Position numbers and translations under genes: made by a program. From the NCBI RefSeq assembly GCF_002015085.1, contig NZ_MUXW01000046.1:1-20908 (forward strand): a stretch of DNA of 20,908 nucleotides, given 5' to 3'. The DNA is from Glaesserella parasuis (GTDB lineage: Bacteria > Pseudomonadota > Gammaproteobacteria > Enterobacterales > Pasteurellaceae). The notes beneath the pieces are model-generated. The model was not told the DNA's origin. It made no database searches and saw only the letters and a program-made list of their open reading frames with translations. Below are positions 1 to 6,855 of the stretch, one piece after another; the first letter of the stretch is position 1; each line of letters opens with the position of its first letter.

Positions 1-341
1 GCCGAATAATGAAACAAGCTGTGGCAAGGCTTGACGGAGCAACGCCGATACTCTATTCTGACCAAGGTTGGCAATATCAAATGGCAAGTTATCAGTCGAT
101 TTTGAAACAAAGCGGCATCGTACAAAGTATGTCGAGAAAGGGAAATTGTTTGGATAACAGTGCAATGGAAAGTTTCTTTGGGCGTTTAAAAACGGAATGT
201 TACTTTGGTAAACGGTTTGAGACCTTTGAGCAACTGGAACAAGCTATTCACGAATATATTCATTATTACAATCATGAGCGTATTCAAGTAAGATTAAAAG
301 GACTAAGCCCTGTGGAATACAGAACTCAGTCCTTGAACTAA
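1..341 (+). CDS. IS3-family transposase (OrfB type), C-terminal part
   Basis: This is the C-terminal part of an rve/DDE integrase-type transposase. The frame is open to the left edge (codons from position 3), so the ATG at 9 is internal and not a true start. YSDQGWQY carries the second catalytic Asp. NCLDNSAMESFFGRLKTE carries the catalytic Glu in the usual N-x(n)-ESFF-LK setting of IS3/IS150-like OrfB proteins. The YNHERIQ...LSPVEYR tail is also typical. The visible part is intact. Whether the whole transposase is functional cannot be judged because its front is outside the window. Confidence 0.93.
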   Translation, partial: RIMKQAVARLDGATPILYSDQGWQYQMASYQSILKQSGIVQSMSRKGNCLDNSAMESFFGRLKTECYFGKRFETFEQLEQAIHEYIHYYNHERIQVRLKGLSPVEYRTQSLN

Positions 342-369
342 ATTAGTCTAACTTTTTGGGGTCAGATCA
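1..369 (+). mobile_element. Right end of an IS3-family insertion sequence (partial, runs off the left edge)
   Basis: The transposase C-terminus is followed by 28 nt ending in a TTTTTGGGGTCAGATCA-like terminus. IS3-group elements commonly end in CA after a G-rich subterminal stretch. Immediately beyond it, sequence coding for an unrelated acetyltransferase begins in mid-domain, so I place the element boundary near position 369. The left end, the left inverted repeat and orfA lie outside the window, so the target duplication cannot be checked here. The boundary could be off by a few bases. Confidence 0.75.
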
Positions 370-676
370 TAGCTACTCGCAATTTTATAGCCAAGCTGCT
401 TATGACGGCTCTCGCGAAATCAGTTTTTATCTTGATAAAGCTGTTCATGGCAAAGGTATCGGTAAAGCCTGTGTGAATTTCTTAATTGAACAAATGCCCA
501 ATTACCAACTGCATACATTATTAGCTTTTGTGTTCGGCAATAACGATCAAAGTTTAGGCTTACTGAATAAAATGGGTTTTGAAATTTGGGGAAAACTTCC
601 CCAAGTTGCAGATATGGAAACAGATTTTGAAGATTTAGTAACCTTAGGATTGAAACAAGGCGCATGTGGCAGTTAA
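370..676 (+). pseudogene. 5'-truncated GNAT acetyltransferase (phosphinothricin acetyltransferase-like), interrupted by the IS3 element
   Basis: About 100 residues of an open frame match the C-terminal half of a GNAT N-acetyltransferase. They include the acetyl-CoA binding region (VHGKGIGKACVNFLIEQ, the R/Q-x-x-G-x-G/A type loop), the following strand (HTLLAFVFGNNDQSL) and the closing GFEIWGKLP segment seen in phosphinothricin acetyltransferase-like (Pat/YncA) proteins. The N-terminal 70-80 residues usual for this family are missing. The frame runs back into the IS end, so the gene was cut by the insertion. A TTG inside the IS (356) could give a hybrid protein, but it would lack half the fold. 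The last 13 nt overlap the start of the next gene, suggesting a former two-gene operon. Substrate unknown. Confidence 0.75.
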
Positions 677-1095
677 AAGCATTTTCCGAGCTTTCTACTC
701 AAGAACTTTTTGAGATTTACCAAACGCGTATCGCCGTTTTTGTGGTAGAGCAAAATTGTGCTTATCAAGAGGTCGATGAAAAAGATCTGAAAGCCTTGCA
801 CCTTTTTGCAAAAAATTCGCAAAAACTGACCGCTTACTGTCGGATTATTCCCGAGCAAGATGGTGTACATATCGGTAGAGTGTTGGTTACCAAAGAAATG
901 CGCGGAACAGGTTTAGCGAAAAAATTGATGACACAAGCACTCACTGTTTGCCAGCAACAATGGCAAAGTGAAAAGGTCTATGTGCAAGCCCAAGCCTATT
1001 TGCAAGATTTTTACCAATCGCTTGGATTTAAACCGATTTCCGAAGTTTATTTGGAAGATGGAATAGCGCATTTGGATATGGTGAAGGGTGAGTAA
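664..1095 (+). CDS. elaA: ElaA-like GNAT family acetyltransferase
   Basis: A complete 143-residue GNAT protein of the ElaA type. The N-terminal half has the ElaA-like FxxLSTQELFEIYQTRIAVFVVEQ pattern and the YQEVDEKDLKALHLF segment. The acetyl-CoA loop is IGRVLVTKEMRGTGLAKKLM (about residues 70-90, R-G-T-G-L-A), followed by YVQAQAYLQDFYQSLGF. Its length is usual for the family. The natural substrate of ElaA proteins is not established to my knowledge. The ATG at 664 overlaps the truncated acetyltransferase upstream by 13 nt, so the two were probably co-translated. With the original promoter displaced by the IS, expression may now depend on read-through from the element. The family call is strong; the gene symbol is a homology-level label. 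Confidence 0.85.
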   Translation: MWQLKAFSELSTQELFEIYQTRIAVFVVEQNCAYQEVDEKDLKALHLFAKNSQKLTAYCRIIPEQDGVHIGRVLVTKEMRGTGLAKKLMTQALTVCQQQWQSEKVYVQAQAYLQDFYQSLGFKPISEVYLEDGIAHLDMVKGE

Positions 1096-1131
1096 TATGA
1101 TGAAATTGACCGCCTTGCTAGGAGAATAACA

Positions 1132-1299
1132 ATGACGAAAGACGAAATTCTGCAAAAACAAAAAGAGCTTGATGTTTTGTTCTCTGCTTGGATAGCGGAA
1201 AAGAAAAAGAAGGAAGTTTTGACTTATCGCCGAGAAAATGGGGATTTGATTGAGCATCACCCAAATGGTTTTATTCGAGTGATTGAATATGCACAATAA
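1132..1299 (+). CDS. Small 55-residue charged protein, possible antitoxin or partner of the zeta-like kinase
   Basis: The ATG at 1132 is preceded by a good ribosome binding site (AGGAG at 1120-1124). The protein starts MTKDEILQKQKELDVLFSAW and is rich in Lys and Glu. Residues 1-30 look like an amphipathic helix, followed by a short beta-like tail (YRRENGDLIEHHPNGFIRV). I do not recognise a named family. The stop codon lies inside the start of the following P-loop kinase gene (overlap 1289-1299), the tight coupling typical of toxin-antitoxin pairs. That makes an antitoxin role plausible, but it is inference from position and size only. It could also be an accessory subunit or an unrelated small protein. 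Confidence 0.6.
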   Translation: MTKDEILQKQKELDVLFSAWIAEKKKKEVLTYRRENGDLIEHHPNGFIRVIEYAQ

Positions 1300-1878
1300 G
1301 TCTCTTGCTATTTTCTACTGCGGAACAAATGGAGCGGGTAAATCAACATTACGCTCTTTTAATCAGGATTCCGTGCAGATTGTGATTGATTCAGATCATA
1401 TTGCAATGCAAATTAATCCTGACAATCCAAGATTGGCATTGAGGCAGGTAGAAAAGCAATAGAGTTATTTAAATTTGCAATACGACATAATATTTCTTTT
1501 TCAATGGAATCAACTCTATCGGGTACATCTATTTTGCAAAGAATGGAAGTAGCGAAGAAAAATTTTTATACTCGTTTAAATTATGTCGGGGTGGATGATC
1601 CAAAAATAAATATTGCTCGTGTCAAAACAAGAGTAAAAGCAGGCGGGCATTTTATTGATGAAGAGACGATTAAAAGGCGTTATCAAATTAGTCGAGAAAA
1701 TTTAATTCAAGCAATTTTATTAAATGATGAAACATTTATTTACGATAATTCATCAGATAGTTCCAAAATACAGCTTGTTATTTCAGCAAATAAAACTGTT
1801 ACTAAATTAACAGATAAATTGCCTCAATGGTGTGAGGATTTAGTGAACGAGTTGTTAATATTGGGGTATGCAAAATAA
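1289..1878 (+). pseudogene. Zeta-toxin-like P-loop kinase, frameshifted
   Basis: Frame 1 starts at the ATG at 1289, inside the preceding gene. It encodes AIFYCGTNGAGKSTLRS, a Walker A motif (G-T-N-G-A-G-K-S-T, residues 12-20), then VIDSDHIAMQINPDNPR. It stops at 1460-1462. From 1438 the next frame continues without a break as IEAGRKAIELFKFAIRHN, then SFSMESTLSGTSILQRM, and runs to a stop at 1876-1878. The ESTLSG segment and the later lysine/arginine-rich region fit zeta-toxin/UDP-GlcNAc-kinase-like proteins. Rejoining the two parts gives about 196 residues, normal for small chromosomal zeta-like proteins. The shift lies at about 1430-1438, not in a homopolymer. A short indel is the simplest cause; a sequencing error cannot be ruled out. 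Confidence 0.75.
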
Positions 1879-1900
1879 AGTTTACTTAGGTATTGTGTTT

Positions 1901-1954
1901 GACAAATCTTCCCTAACCCCTCGAGCCTCAAAGAGGGGTTAGGGGAAATTTGAC
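1901..1954. repeat. Imperfect 22-bp inverted repeat / strong hairpin
   Basis: Arms at 1901-1922 and 1933-1954 pair with only three mismatched positions around a 10-nt loop. The inner 12 bp (CCCTAACCCCTC / GAGGGGTTAGGG) are perfect. It lies between the zeta-like pseudogene and the HindIII genes. No clear U-tract follows, so it is not a typical intrinsic terminator. It resembles a dispersed intergenic palindromic repeat, but that cannot be tested from one copy. Confidence 0.7.
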
Positions 1955-1978
1955 AGAAGTAAAAATGAAGTCGATAAA
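1950..1978 (+). promoter_or_regulatory. Candidate sigma-70 promoter for the HindIII genes
   Basis: A consensus -35 (TTGACA, 1950-1955) is followed after 17 nt by GATAAA (1973-1978, 4 of 6 to TATAAT). This would give a 5' leader of about 110 nt before the endonuclease ATG, containing a small hairpin at about 2032-2048 (CAGTC/GACTG). The -35 overlaps the right arm of the inverted repeat, so the hairpin DNA and the promoter may interact. Prediction only. Confidence 0.45.
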
Positions 1979-2096
1979 TAAAATTTACCTTATTCCTAGC
2001 AAGGCAAAGCTGTACTAGATTAAGCATAAGTCAGTCTTTTCAGGACTGTGGTTTGAGATACAGCGTAGCTTATTTTTACATAACTTTGAGAAATAT

Positions 2097-3008
2097 ATGA
2101 AAATAGAAGAAAGTACTGTTTTACAGAAATTATTAAATTTAATTGATAGTTTAAGCACTACTAAATTTAAAGATGCAAGTGATAAGCTAACTAACTTTAT
2201 TTATTCTTTAAATAAAAATCAGTTAATAGATCTTGTAAGATCTATTGGCATATTACCTGAATCAATAAAACCAAGCTCAACCCAAGAAAAATTATTTTCT
2301 AAAGCTGGAGATATTGTTTTAGCTAAGGCTCTTCAATTGCTTAATCTAGATGCTAGACCTTTAGAACAAAGAGGAAATGCTGCTGATGTAACAGCACTAT
2401 CTATAGAGTTTAATTATGGCTTAGTTGCTGATGCAAAGTCTTTTAGGCTAAGTCGCACTGCAAAAAACCAAAAAGATTTTAAAGTAAAGGCTTTAAGTGA
2501 CTGGAGAGAAGATAAAGATTATGCTGTATTAACAGCCCCCTTTTTCCAATATCCAACAACACAAAGCCAAATATTTAAACAATCATTAGATGAGAATGTA
2601 TTACTTTTCAGTTGGGAACATTTGGTTATTTTATTACAATTAGATCTAAAAGAAACAGATTCTTTTACGTTTGAACAATTATGGAATTTTCCATTAAAAC
2701 AAAGTAAAAAAACATCGGTGGCAGAGTCTGAAAATAATTTTATGAAAGATTTTAACGAATATTTTATGAAGTTATTTAAAATAGATAAAAAAACATTACA
2801 TAAATTATTTCAAAATGAAATTAAATGTATTGAAAATAGATCTATGAATGAAAAATCTTATTGGGAAGAGCAAATTAAAAGAATTAAATCTTTAACTAGA
2901 GAAGAAGCTATTGAAGAATTATTAAAAGAAATAAACATATCATCAAAGATAGATATCATTGATGGATTTGTTGAGGCAATAAAGAATGATGAAAGACTGT
3001 ATCTATAA
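2097..3008 (+). CDS. hindIIIR: Type II restriction endonuclease, HindIII family (AAGCTT)
   Basis: The 303-residue product reads as a close relative of R.HindIII, which cleaves A/AGCTT. I recognise long stretches known from the H. influenzae Rd enzyme: VRSIGILPESIKPSSTQEK, FSKAGDIVLAKA, QRGNAADVTAL, YGLVADAKSFRLSRTAK and FKQSLDENVLLFSWEHL. Length is near the usual 300, and the N-terminus and C-terminal third are the divergent parts. The D-A-K triplet at about residues 112-114 in VADAKSF fits the PD-(D/E)xK catalytic core; I equate D112 with the Rd residue usually numbered 108. The gene is AT-rich compared with valS. It precedes its methyltransferase and overlaps it by 23 nt. No controller (C) protein gene is seen. 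The frame is intact, so the enzyme is probably active. Confidence 0.95.
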   Translation: MKIEESTVLQKLLNLIDSLSTTKFKDASDKLTNFIYSLNKNQLIDLVRSIGILPESIKPSSTQEKLFSKAGDIVLAKALQLLNLDARPLEQRGNAADVTALSIEFNYGLVADAKSFRLSRTAKNQKDFKVKALSDWREDKDYAVLTAPFFQYPTTQSQIFKQSLDENVLLFSWEHLVILLQLDLKETDSFTFEQLWNFPLKQSKKTSVAESENNFMKDFNEYFMKLFKIDKKTLHKLFQNEIKCIENRSMNEKSYWEEQIKRIKSLTREEAIEELLKEINISSKIDIIDGFVEAIKNDERLYL

Positions 3009-3924
3009 TGATGATTCGATAATTGCTATAAAAAATATCAAGAGTAATTCTATACATTCAATCATATCTGATATTCCTTATGGGATAGATTATGATGATT
3101 GGGATATGTTACACGCCAATACTAATAGTGCATTGGGCGGTAGTTCCATAGCTCAACAGAAGACATCTCTATTTAAAAGAAGAGGAAAACCTCTTAATGG
3201 TTGGTCTGAAGCAGATAAAAGACGACCACAAGAATACCAAGAATGGGTAGAAAGCTGGTCTAATGAATGGTATAGAGTTCTAAAATCAGGTAGTTCTGTC
3301 TTTGTTTTCGCGGGAAGACAATTTTCACATAGAGTTATTGTGGCTTTTGAAAATAGTGGGTTTACTTTTAAAGATATGCTGGGTTGGGAAAGAGATAAGG
3401 CACCACATCGTGCTCAAAGAATTTCCCGTGTCTTTGAAAAAAGAGGAGATTTCTTTAATCAGCAAAAATGGGCTGGTTGGAGAGTTGCAAATTTACGTCC
3501 AATATTTGAACCAATATTATGGTTTCAAAAGCCGTATAAAATAGGTGGAACTTTAGCAGATAATTTAATAGAGAATGAAGTTGGAGCTTGGAATGAAAAT
3601 GCATTAACATCTTGGAATATTCAGCAAGGAGCTTTAAATCATTCAAATATGTTTAAAGTACAGGTGACAGCAGAAGATAGAAAATACCATATCACCCAAA
3701 AACCTTTAAACTTAATGAAATTACTAGTGGAGTTAGTCACTAAAGAAAAGCAGATTGTTTTAGATCCTTTCGCTGGTAGTGCATCCACCTTATTAGCTGC
3801 TCGAGAATTGAATAGACATTTTATAGGATTCGAAAAAAATAAAGAAATATATGATATAGCAGTTAAACGCTTAGAAAATACTTTAAATAATAAGTTAGTA
3901 CATCAAAAAAGAGAAAACCAATGA
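2986..3924 (+). CDS. hindIIIM: Adenine-specific DNA methyltransferase, HindIII family
   Basis: The 312-residue product is the cognate protective methyltransferase, expected to make N6-methyladenine in AAGCTT. The catalytic motif IV is SDIPYG (residues 28-33, a D-I-P-Y variant of D-P-P-Y). The TQKPLNLM segment is at about 237-244. The AdoMet-binding motif I comes later, VLDPFAGSAST (258-268), with the acidic motif II residue in GFEKN (E283). Motif IV before motif I is the beta-class order, as for M.HindIII. Motif I reads FAGSAS, not the more usual FxGxGT. Translation starts inside the endonuclease gene (ATG at 2986, directly followed by a second ATG). The gene ends in an ATGA overlap with valS. 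No defect is visible. Confidence 0.95.
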   Translation: MMKDCIYNDDSIIAIKNIKSNSIHSIISDIPYGIDYDDWDMLHANTNSALGGSSIAQQKTSLFKRRGKPLNGWSEADKRRPQEYQEWVESWSNEWYRVLKSGSSVFVFAGRQFSHRVIVAFENSGFTFKDMLGWERDKAPHRAQRISRVFEKRGDFFNQQKWAGWRVANLRPIFEPILWFQKPYKIGGTLADNLIENEVGAWNENALTSWNIQQGALNHSNMFKVQVTAEDRKYHITQKPLNLMKLLVELVTKEKQIVLDPFAGSASTLLAARELNRHFIGFEKNKEIYDIAVKRLENTLNNKLVHQKRENQ

Positions 3925-6785
3925 CCCAAAAATTCGAAATGGCAGATCGTTTCGACTCATCGGCAGTCGAACAAGCACTTTATAAACACTGGGAAGAACA
4001 AGGCTATTTTAAGCCGAATGAAAACCCGAATGTTCCAAGTTACTGTATCGCAATTCCGCCGCCAAATGTGACTGGGAGTTTGCATATGGGGCACGCTTTC
4101 CAGCAAACCTTAATGGATACCTTAATCCGTTTTAACCGTATGGAAGGTAATAACACCCTATGGCAAGCGGGGACTGACCACGCGGGGATTGCGACCCAAA
4201 TGGTGGTGGAACGTAAAATTGCAGCGGAAGAAGGCAAAACTCGTCACGATTACGGGCGTGAGGCTTTCATCAATAAAATCTGGGATTGGAAAGCTTATTC
4301 AGGCGGTACAATCAGCCAGCAAATGCGCCGCTTAGGTAACTCAATCGATTGGGATCGTGAGCGTTTCACAATGGACGAAGGCTTGTCCAATGCGGTAAAA
4401 GAAGTGTTCGTGCGTTTACACGAAGAAGGTTTGATTTATCGTGGTAAACGCTTAGTAAACTGGGATCCGAAATTGCATACGGCGATTTCCGATCTTGAAG
4501 TGGAAAATAAAGAGAGCAAAGGCTCGCTGTGGCATTTCCGCTATCCGTTAGCCAACGGTGCGAAAACGGCGGACGGTAAAGATTATTTGGTGGTAGCGAC
4601 CACTCGTCCTGAAACAATGTTAGGCGATACAGCGGTGGCGGTTCACCCTGAAGATGAGCGTTACCAGTCTTTGATTGGCAAAACCGTGATCCTACCGCTT
4701 GCAAACCGTGAAATCCCGATTATTGCGGACGATTATGTAGATCGTGAGTTTGGTACAGGTGTAGTGAAAATTACCCCTGCCCACGACTTCAACGACTACG
4801 AAGTGGGTAAACGCCATCAGTTGCCAATGGTAAACGTGATGACCTTAAATGCGGACATTCGTGCGGAAGCGGAAATTATCGGCTCAGACGGTAAACCTTT
4901 AACAAATTACACTGCACTTATTCCAGCGGATTATCAAGGTTTAGAGCGTTTTGCCGCTCGTAAGAAAATCGTGGCGGACTTTGAAGCCCTTGGCTTGTTA
5001 GACGAAATCAAACCGCACGACTTGAAAGTGCCTTACGGTGACCGTGGCGGTGTGCCGATTGAACCGATGCTGACCGACCAATGGTATGTGAGCGTGAAAC
5101 CGCTTGCGGAAGTGGCTACTAAAGCGGTGGAAGACGGCGAAATTCAATTTGTACCGAAACAGTATGAAAATCTCTATTTCTCTTGGATGCGTGATATTCA
5201 AGACTGGTGTATTTCTCGCCAATTATGGTGGGGACACCGTATCCCTGCGTGGTACGATGCGGAAGGCAACGTTTATGTAGCGCGCGATGAAGCGGAAGTG
5301 CGGTCAAAATATCAGTTAAATGCTGATGTTGCGTTAAAACAAGATGAAGACGTGTTAGATACTTGGTTCTCATCAGGCTTATGGACATTCTCAACTTTAG
5401 GCTGGCCAGAGCAAACCAAAGAACTCAAAATGTATCACCCAACCGATGTGTTAATCACAGGCTTTGACATCATCTTCTTCTGGGTGGCTCGTATGATTAT
5501 GTTTACGATGCACTTCATCAAAGATGAAAACGGCAAACCGCAAGTACCGTTCAAAACTGTGTATGTAACAGGCTTGATCCGCGATGAACAAGGGCAAAAA
5601 ATGTCGAAATCAAAAGGGAACGTGTTAGACCCGATTGATATGATTGACGGTATCAGCCTTGAAGATCTACTTGAAAAACGTACGGGCAATATGATGCAAC
5701 CGCAGTTGGCGGAAAAAATTGCCAAAGCAACCCGTAAAGAGTTCGAGAACGGTATCGCCCCACACGGTACGGACGCATTGCGTTTTACCTTGGCGGCATT
5801 AGCGAGCAACGGACGTGACATCAACTGGGATATGAAACGTTTGGAAGGTTACCGCAATTTCTGTAACAAATTATGGAATGCGAGCCGTTTCGTATTGACC
5901 AACGATAAATTAGACTTATCGGCAGGCGAAGTGGAATACAGCTTGGCGGATCGTTGGATTGAATCCACATTTAACCGCACTGTGAGCGAGTTCCGTGATG
6001 CCTTAAGCCAATACCGTTTCGACTTAGCGGCAAATACCATTTATGAGTTCACTTGGAACCAATTCTGTGACTGGTACTTAGAACTCACCAAACCTGTGTT
6101 TGCTAACGGTACTGACGCACAAAAACGTGGTGCAAGCCAAACCCTTGTGCGTGTGTTGGAAAAATTATTACGTTTAGCACATCCGATCATTCCGTTCATC
6201 ACGGAAGAAATCTGGCAGAAAGTGAAGGGCTTTGCAGGGGTAGAAGGCGACACCATTATGTTACAACCTTTCCCGAAAGTGGAAGAAAACCAAATTGACG
6301 AAGCGGCGGAAATGCAAATCAACTGGTTGAAAGAGTTGATTGTGGCAGTGCGTAACATTCGTGCCGAATGTAACATCGCCCCAAGCAAAGGCTTGGATTT
6401 CTTAGTGCGTAACCTATCTGACGAACATTGTAAAATGTTAGCGGAAAACGACCGCTTGTTAAAAGCAATGGCGAAGTTAGACAGCGTACAAGTGCTTGCT
6501 CAAGGCGAAGAAGCACCGCTTTCTGTGGCGAAATTGGTGGGTAATGCGGAAGTGTTAGTACCAATGGCAGGCTTTATCAACAAAGATGCCGAACTTGCTC
6601 GTTTAACCAAAGAGATCGAAAAACTTCAAGGCGAAGTTAAACGTATCGAAGGCAAACTCAGCAACGAAGCCTTTGTGGCAAAAGCCCCAGAACAAGTGAT
6701 CGCTAAAGAGCGTGAAAAAATGCAGGAGTACCAAGACGGACTTGAGAAATTGCAAGCGCAGTATAAGGCGATTGAGGCGTTGTAA
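3921..6785 (+). CDS. valS: Valyl-tRNA synthetase
   Basis: A 954-residue class I aminoacyl-tRNA synthetase that charges tRNA-Val in the cytoplasm. PPPNVTGSLHMGHAF (46-60) holds the HIGH-type signature. The CP1 editing domain begins near residue 225 (ATTRPETMLGDTAV). WCISRQLWWGHRIPAW follows at about 430, and KMSKS is at 560-564. The last 70 residues are a Lys/Glu-rich coiled coil (ELARLTKEIEKLQGEVKR), the tRNA-binding arm typical of ValRS. Full length, intact. The start at 3921 overlaps the methyltransferase stop by 4 nt, and no separate promoter is evident between them. valS expression therefore depends at least partly on transcription through the restriction-modification genes, or on promoters inside them. 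Confidence 0.99.
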   Translation: MTQKFEMADRFDSSAVEQALYKHWEEQGYFKPNENPNVPSYCIAIPPPNVTGSLHMGHAFQQTLMDTLIRFNRMEGNNTLWQAGTDHAGIATQMVVERKIAAEEGKTRHDYGREAFINKIWDWKAYSGGTISQQMRRLGNSIDWDRERFTMDEGLSNAVKEVFVRLHEEGLIYRGKRLVNWDPKLHTAISDLEVENKESKGSLWHFRYPLANGAKTADGKDYLVVATTRPETMLGDTAVAVHPEDERYQSLIGKTVILPLANREIPIIADDYVDREFGTGVVKITPAHDFNDYEVGKRHQLPMVNVMTLNADIRAEAEIIGSDGKPLTNYTALIPADYQGLERFAARKKIVADFEALGLLDEIKPHDLKVPYGDRGGVPIEPMLTDQWYVSVKPLAEVATKAVEDGEIQFVPKQYENLYFSWMRDIQDWCISRQLWWGHRIPAWYDAEGNVYVARDEAEVRSKYQLNADVALKQDEDVLDTWFSSGLWTFSTLGWPEQTKELKMYHPTDVLITGFDIIFFWVARMIMFTMHFIKDENGKPQVPFKTVYVTGLIRDEQGQKMSKSKGNVLDPIDMIDGISLEDLLEKRTGNMMQPQLAEKIAKATRKEFENGIAPHGTDALRFTLAALASNGRDINWDMKRLEGYRNFCNKLWNASRFVLTNDKLDLSAGEVEYSLADRWIESTFNRTVSEFRDALSQYRFDLAANTIYEFTWNQFCDWYLELTKPVFANGTDAQKRGASQTLVRVLEKLLRLAHPIIPFITEEIWQKVKGFAGVEGDTIMLQPFPKVEENQIDEAAEMQINWLKELIVAVRNIRAECNIAPSKGLDFLVRNLSDEHCKMLAENDRLLKAMAKLDSVQVLAQGEEAPLSVAKLVGNAEVLVPMAGFINKDAELARLTKEIEKLQGEVKRIEGKLSNEAFVAKAPEQVIAKEREKMQEYQDGLEKLQAQYKAIEAL
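6451..6459 (-). other. DNA uptake signal core (A. pleuropneumoniae type) in valS
   Basis: ACCGCTTGT is the inverse of ACAAGCGGT, the uptake-signal core of the A. pleuropneumoniae/Mannheimia branch of Pasteurellaceae. Exact 9-mer match inside valS. Confidence 0.5.
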
Positions 6786-6800
6786 TATAGTAATAACTGT

Positions 6801-6826
6801 CCGTTGGAGGTGATATTCTCCAACGG
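6801..6826 (+). terminator. Hairpin after valS, possible terminator
   Basis: A perfect 9-bp stem (CCGTTGGAG / CTCCAACGG) with an 8-nt loop lies 15 nt after the valS stop. The downstream tract (CTCTATTAG) is only moderately T-rich, so it may be a weak intrinsic terminator or a transcript-stabilising hairpin. Confidence 0.5.
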
Positions 6827-6855
6827 CTCTATTAGTCACGAAAACACATTTCATT

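Noticed and set aside
913..1296. 127-residue minus-strand open frame opposite the ElaA-like gene and the small gene
   Set aside because: It is antisense to well-supported genes, has a composition without domain character, and no ribosome binding site.
4366..4704. Minus-strand open frames inside valS (this one and others at 4998-6863)
   Set aside because: They mirror the codon structure of valS, look like nothing known and have no start signals.
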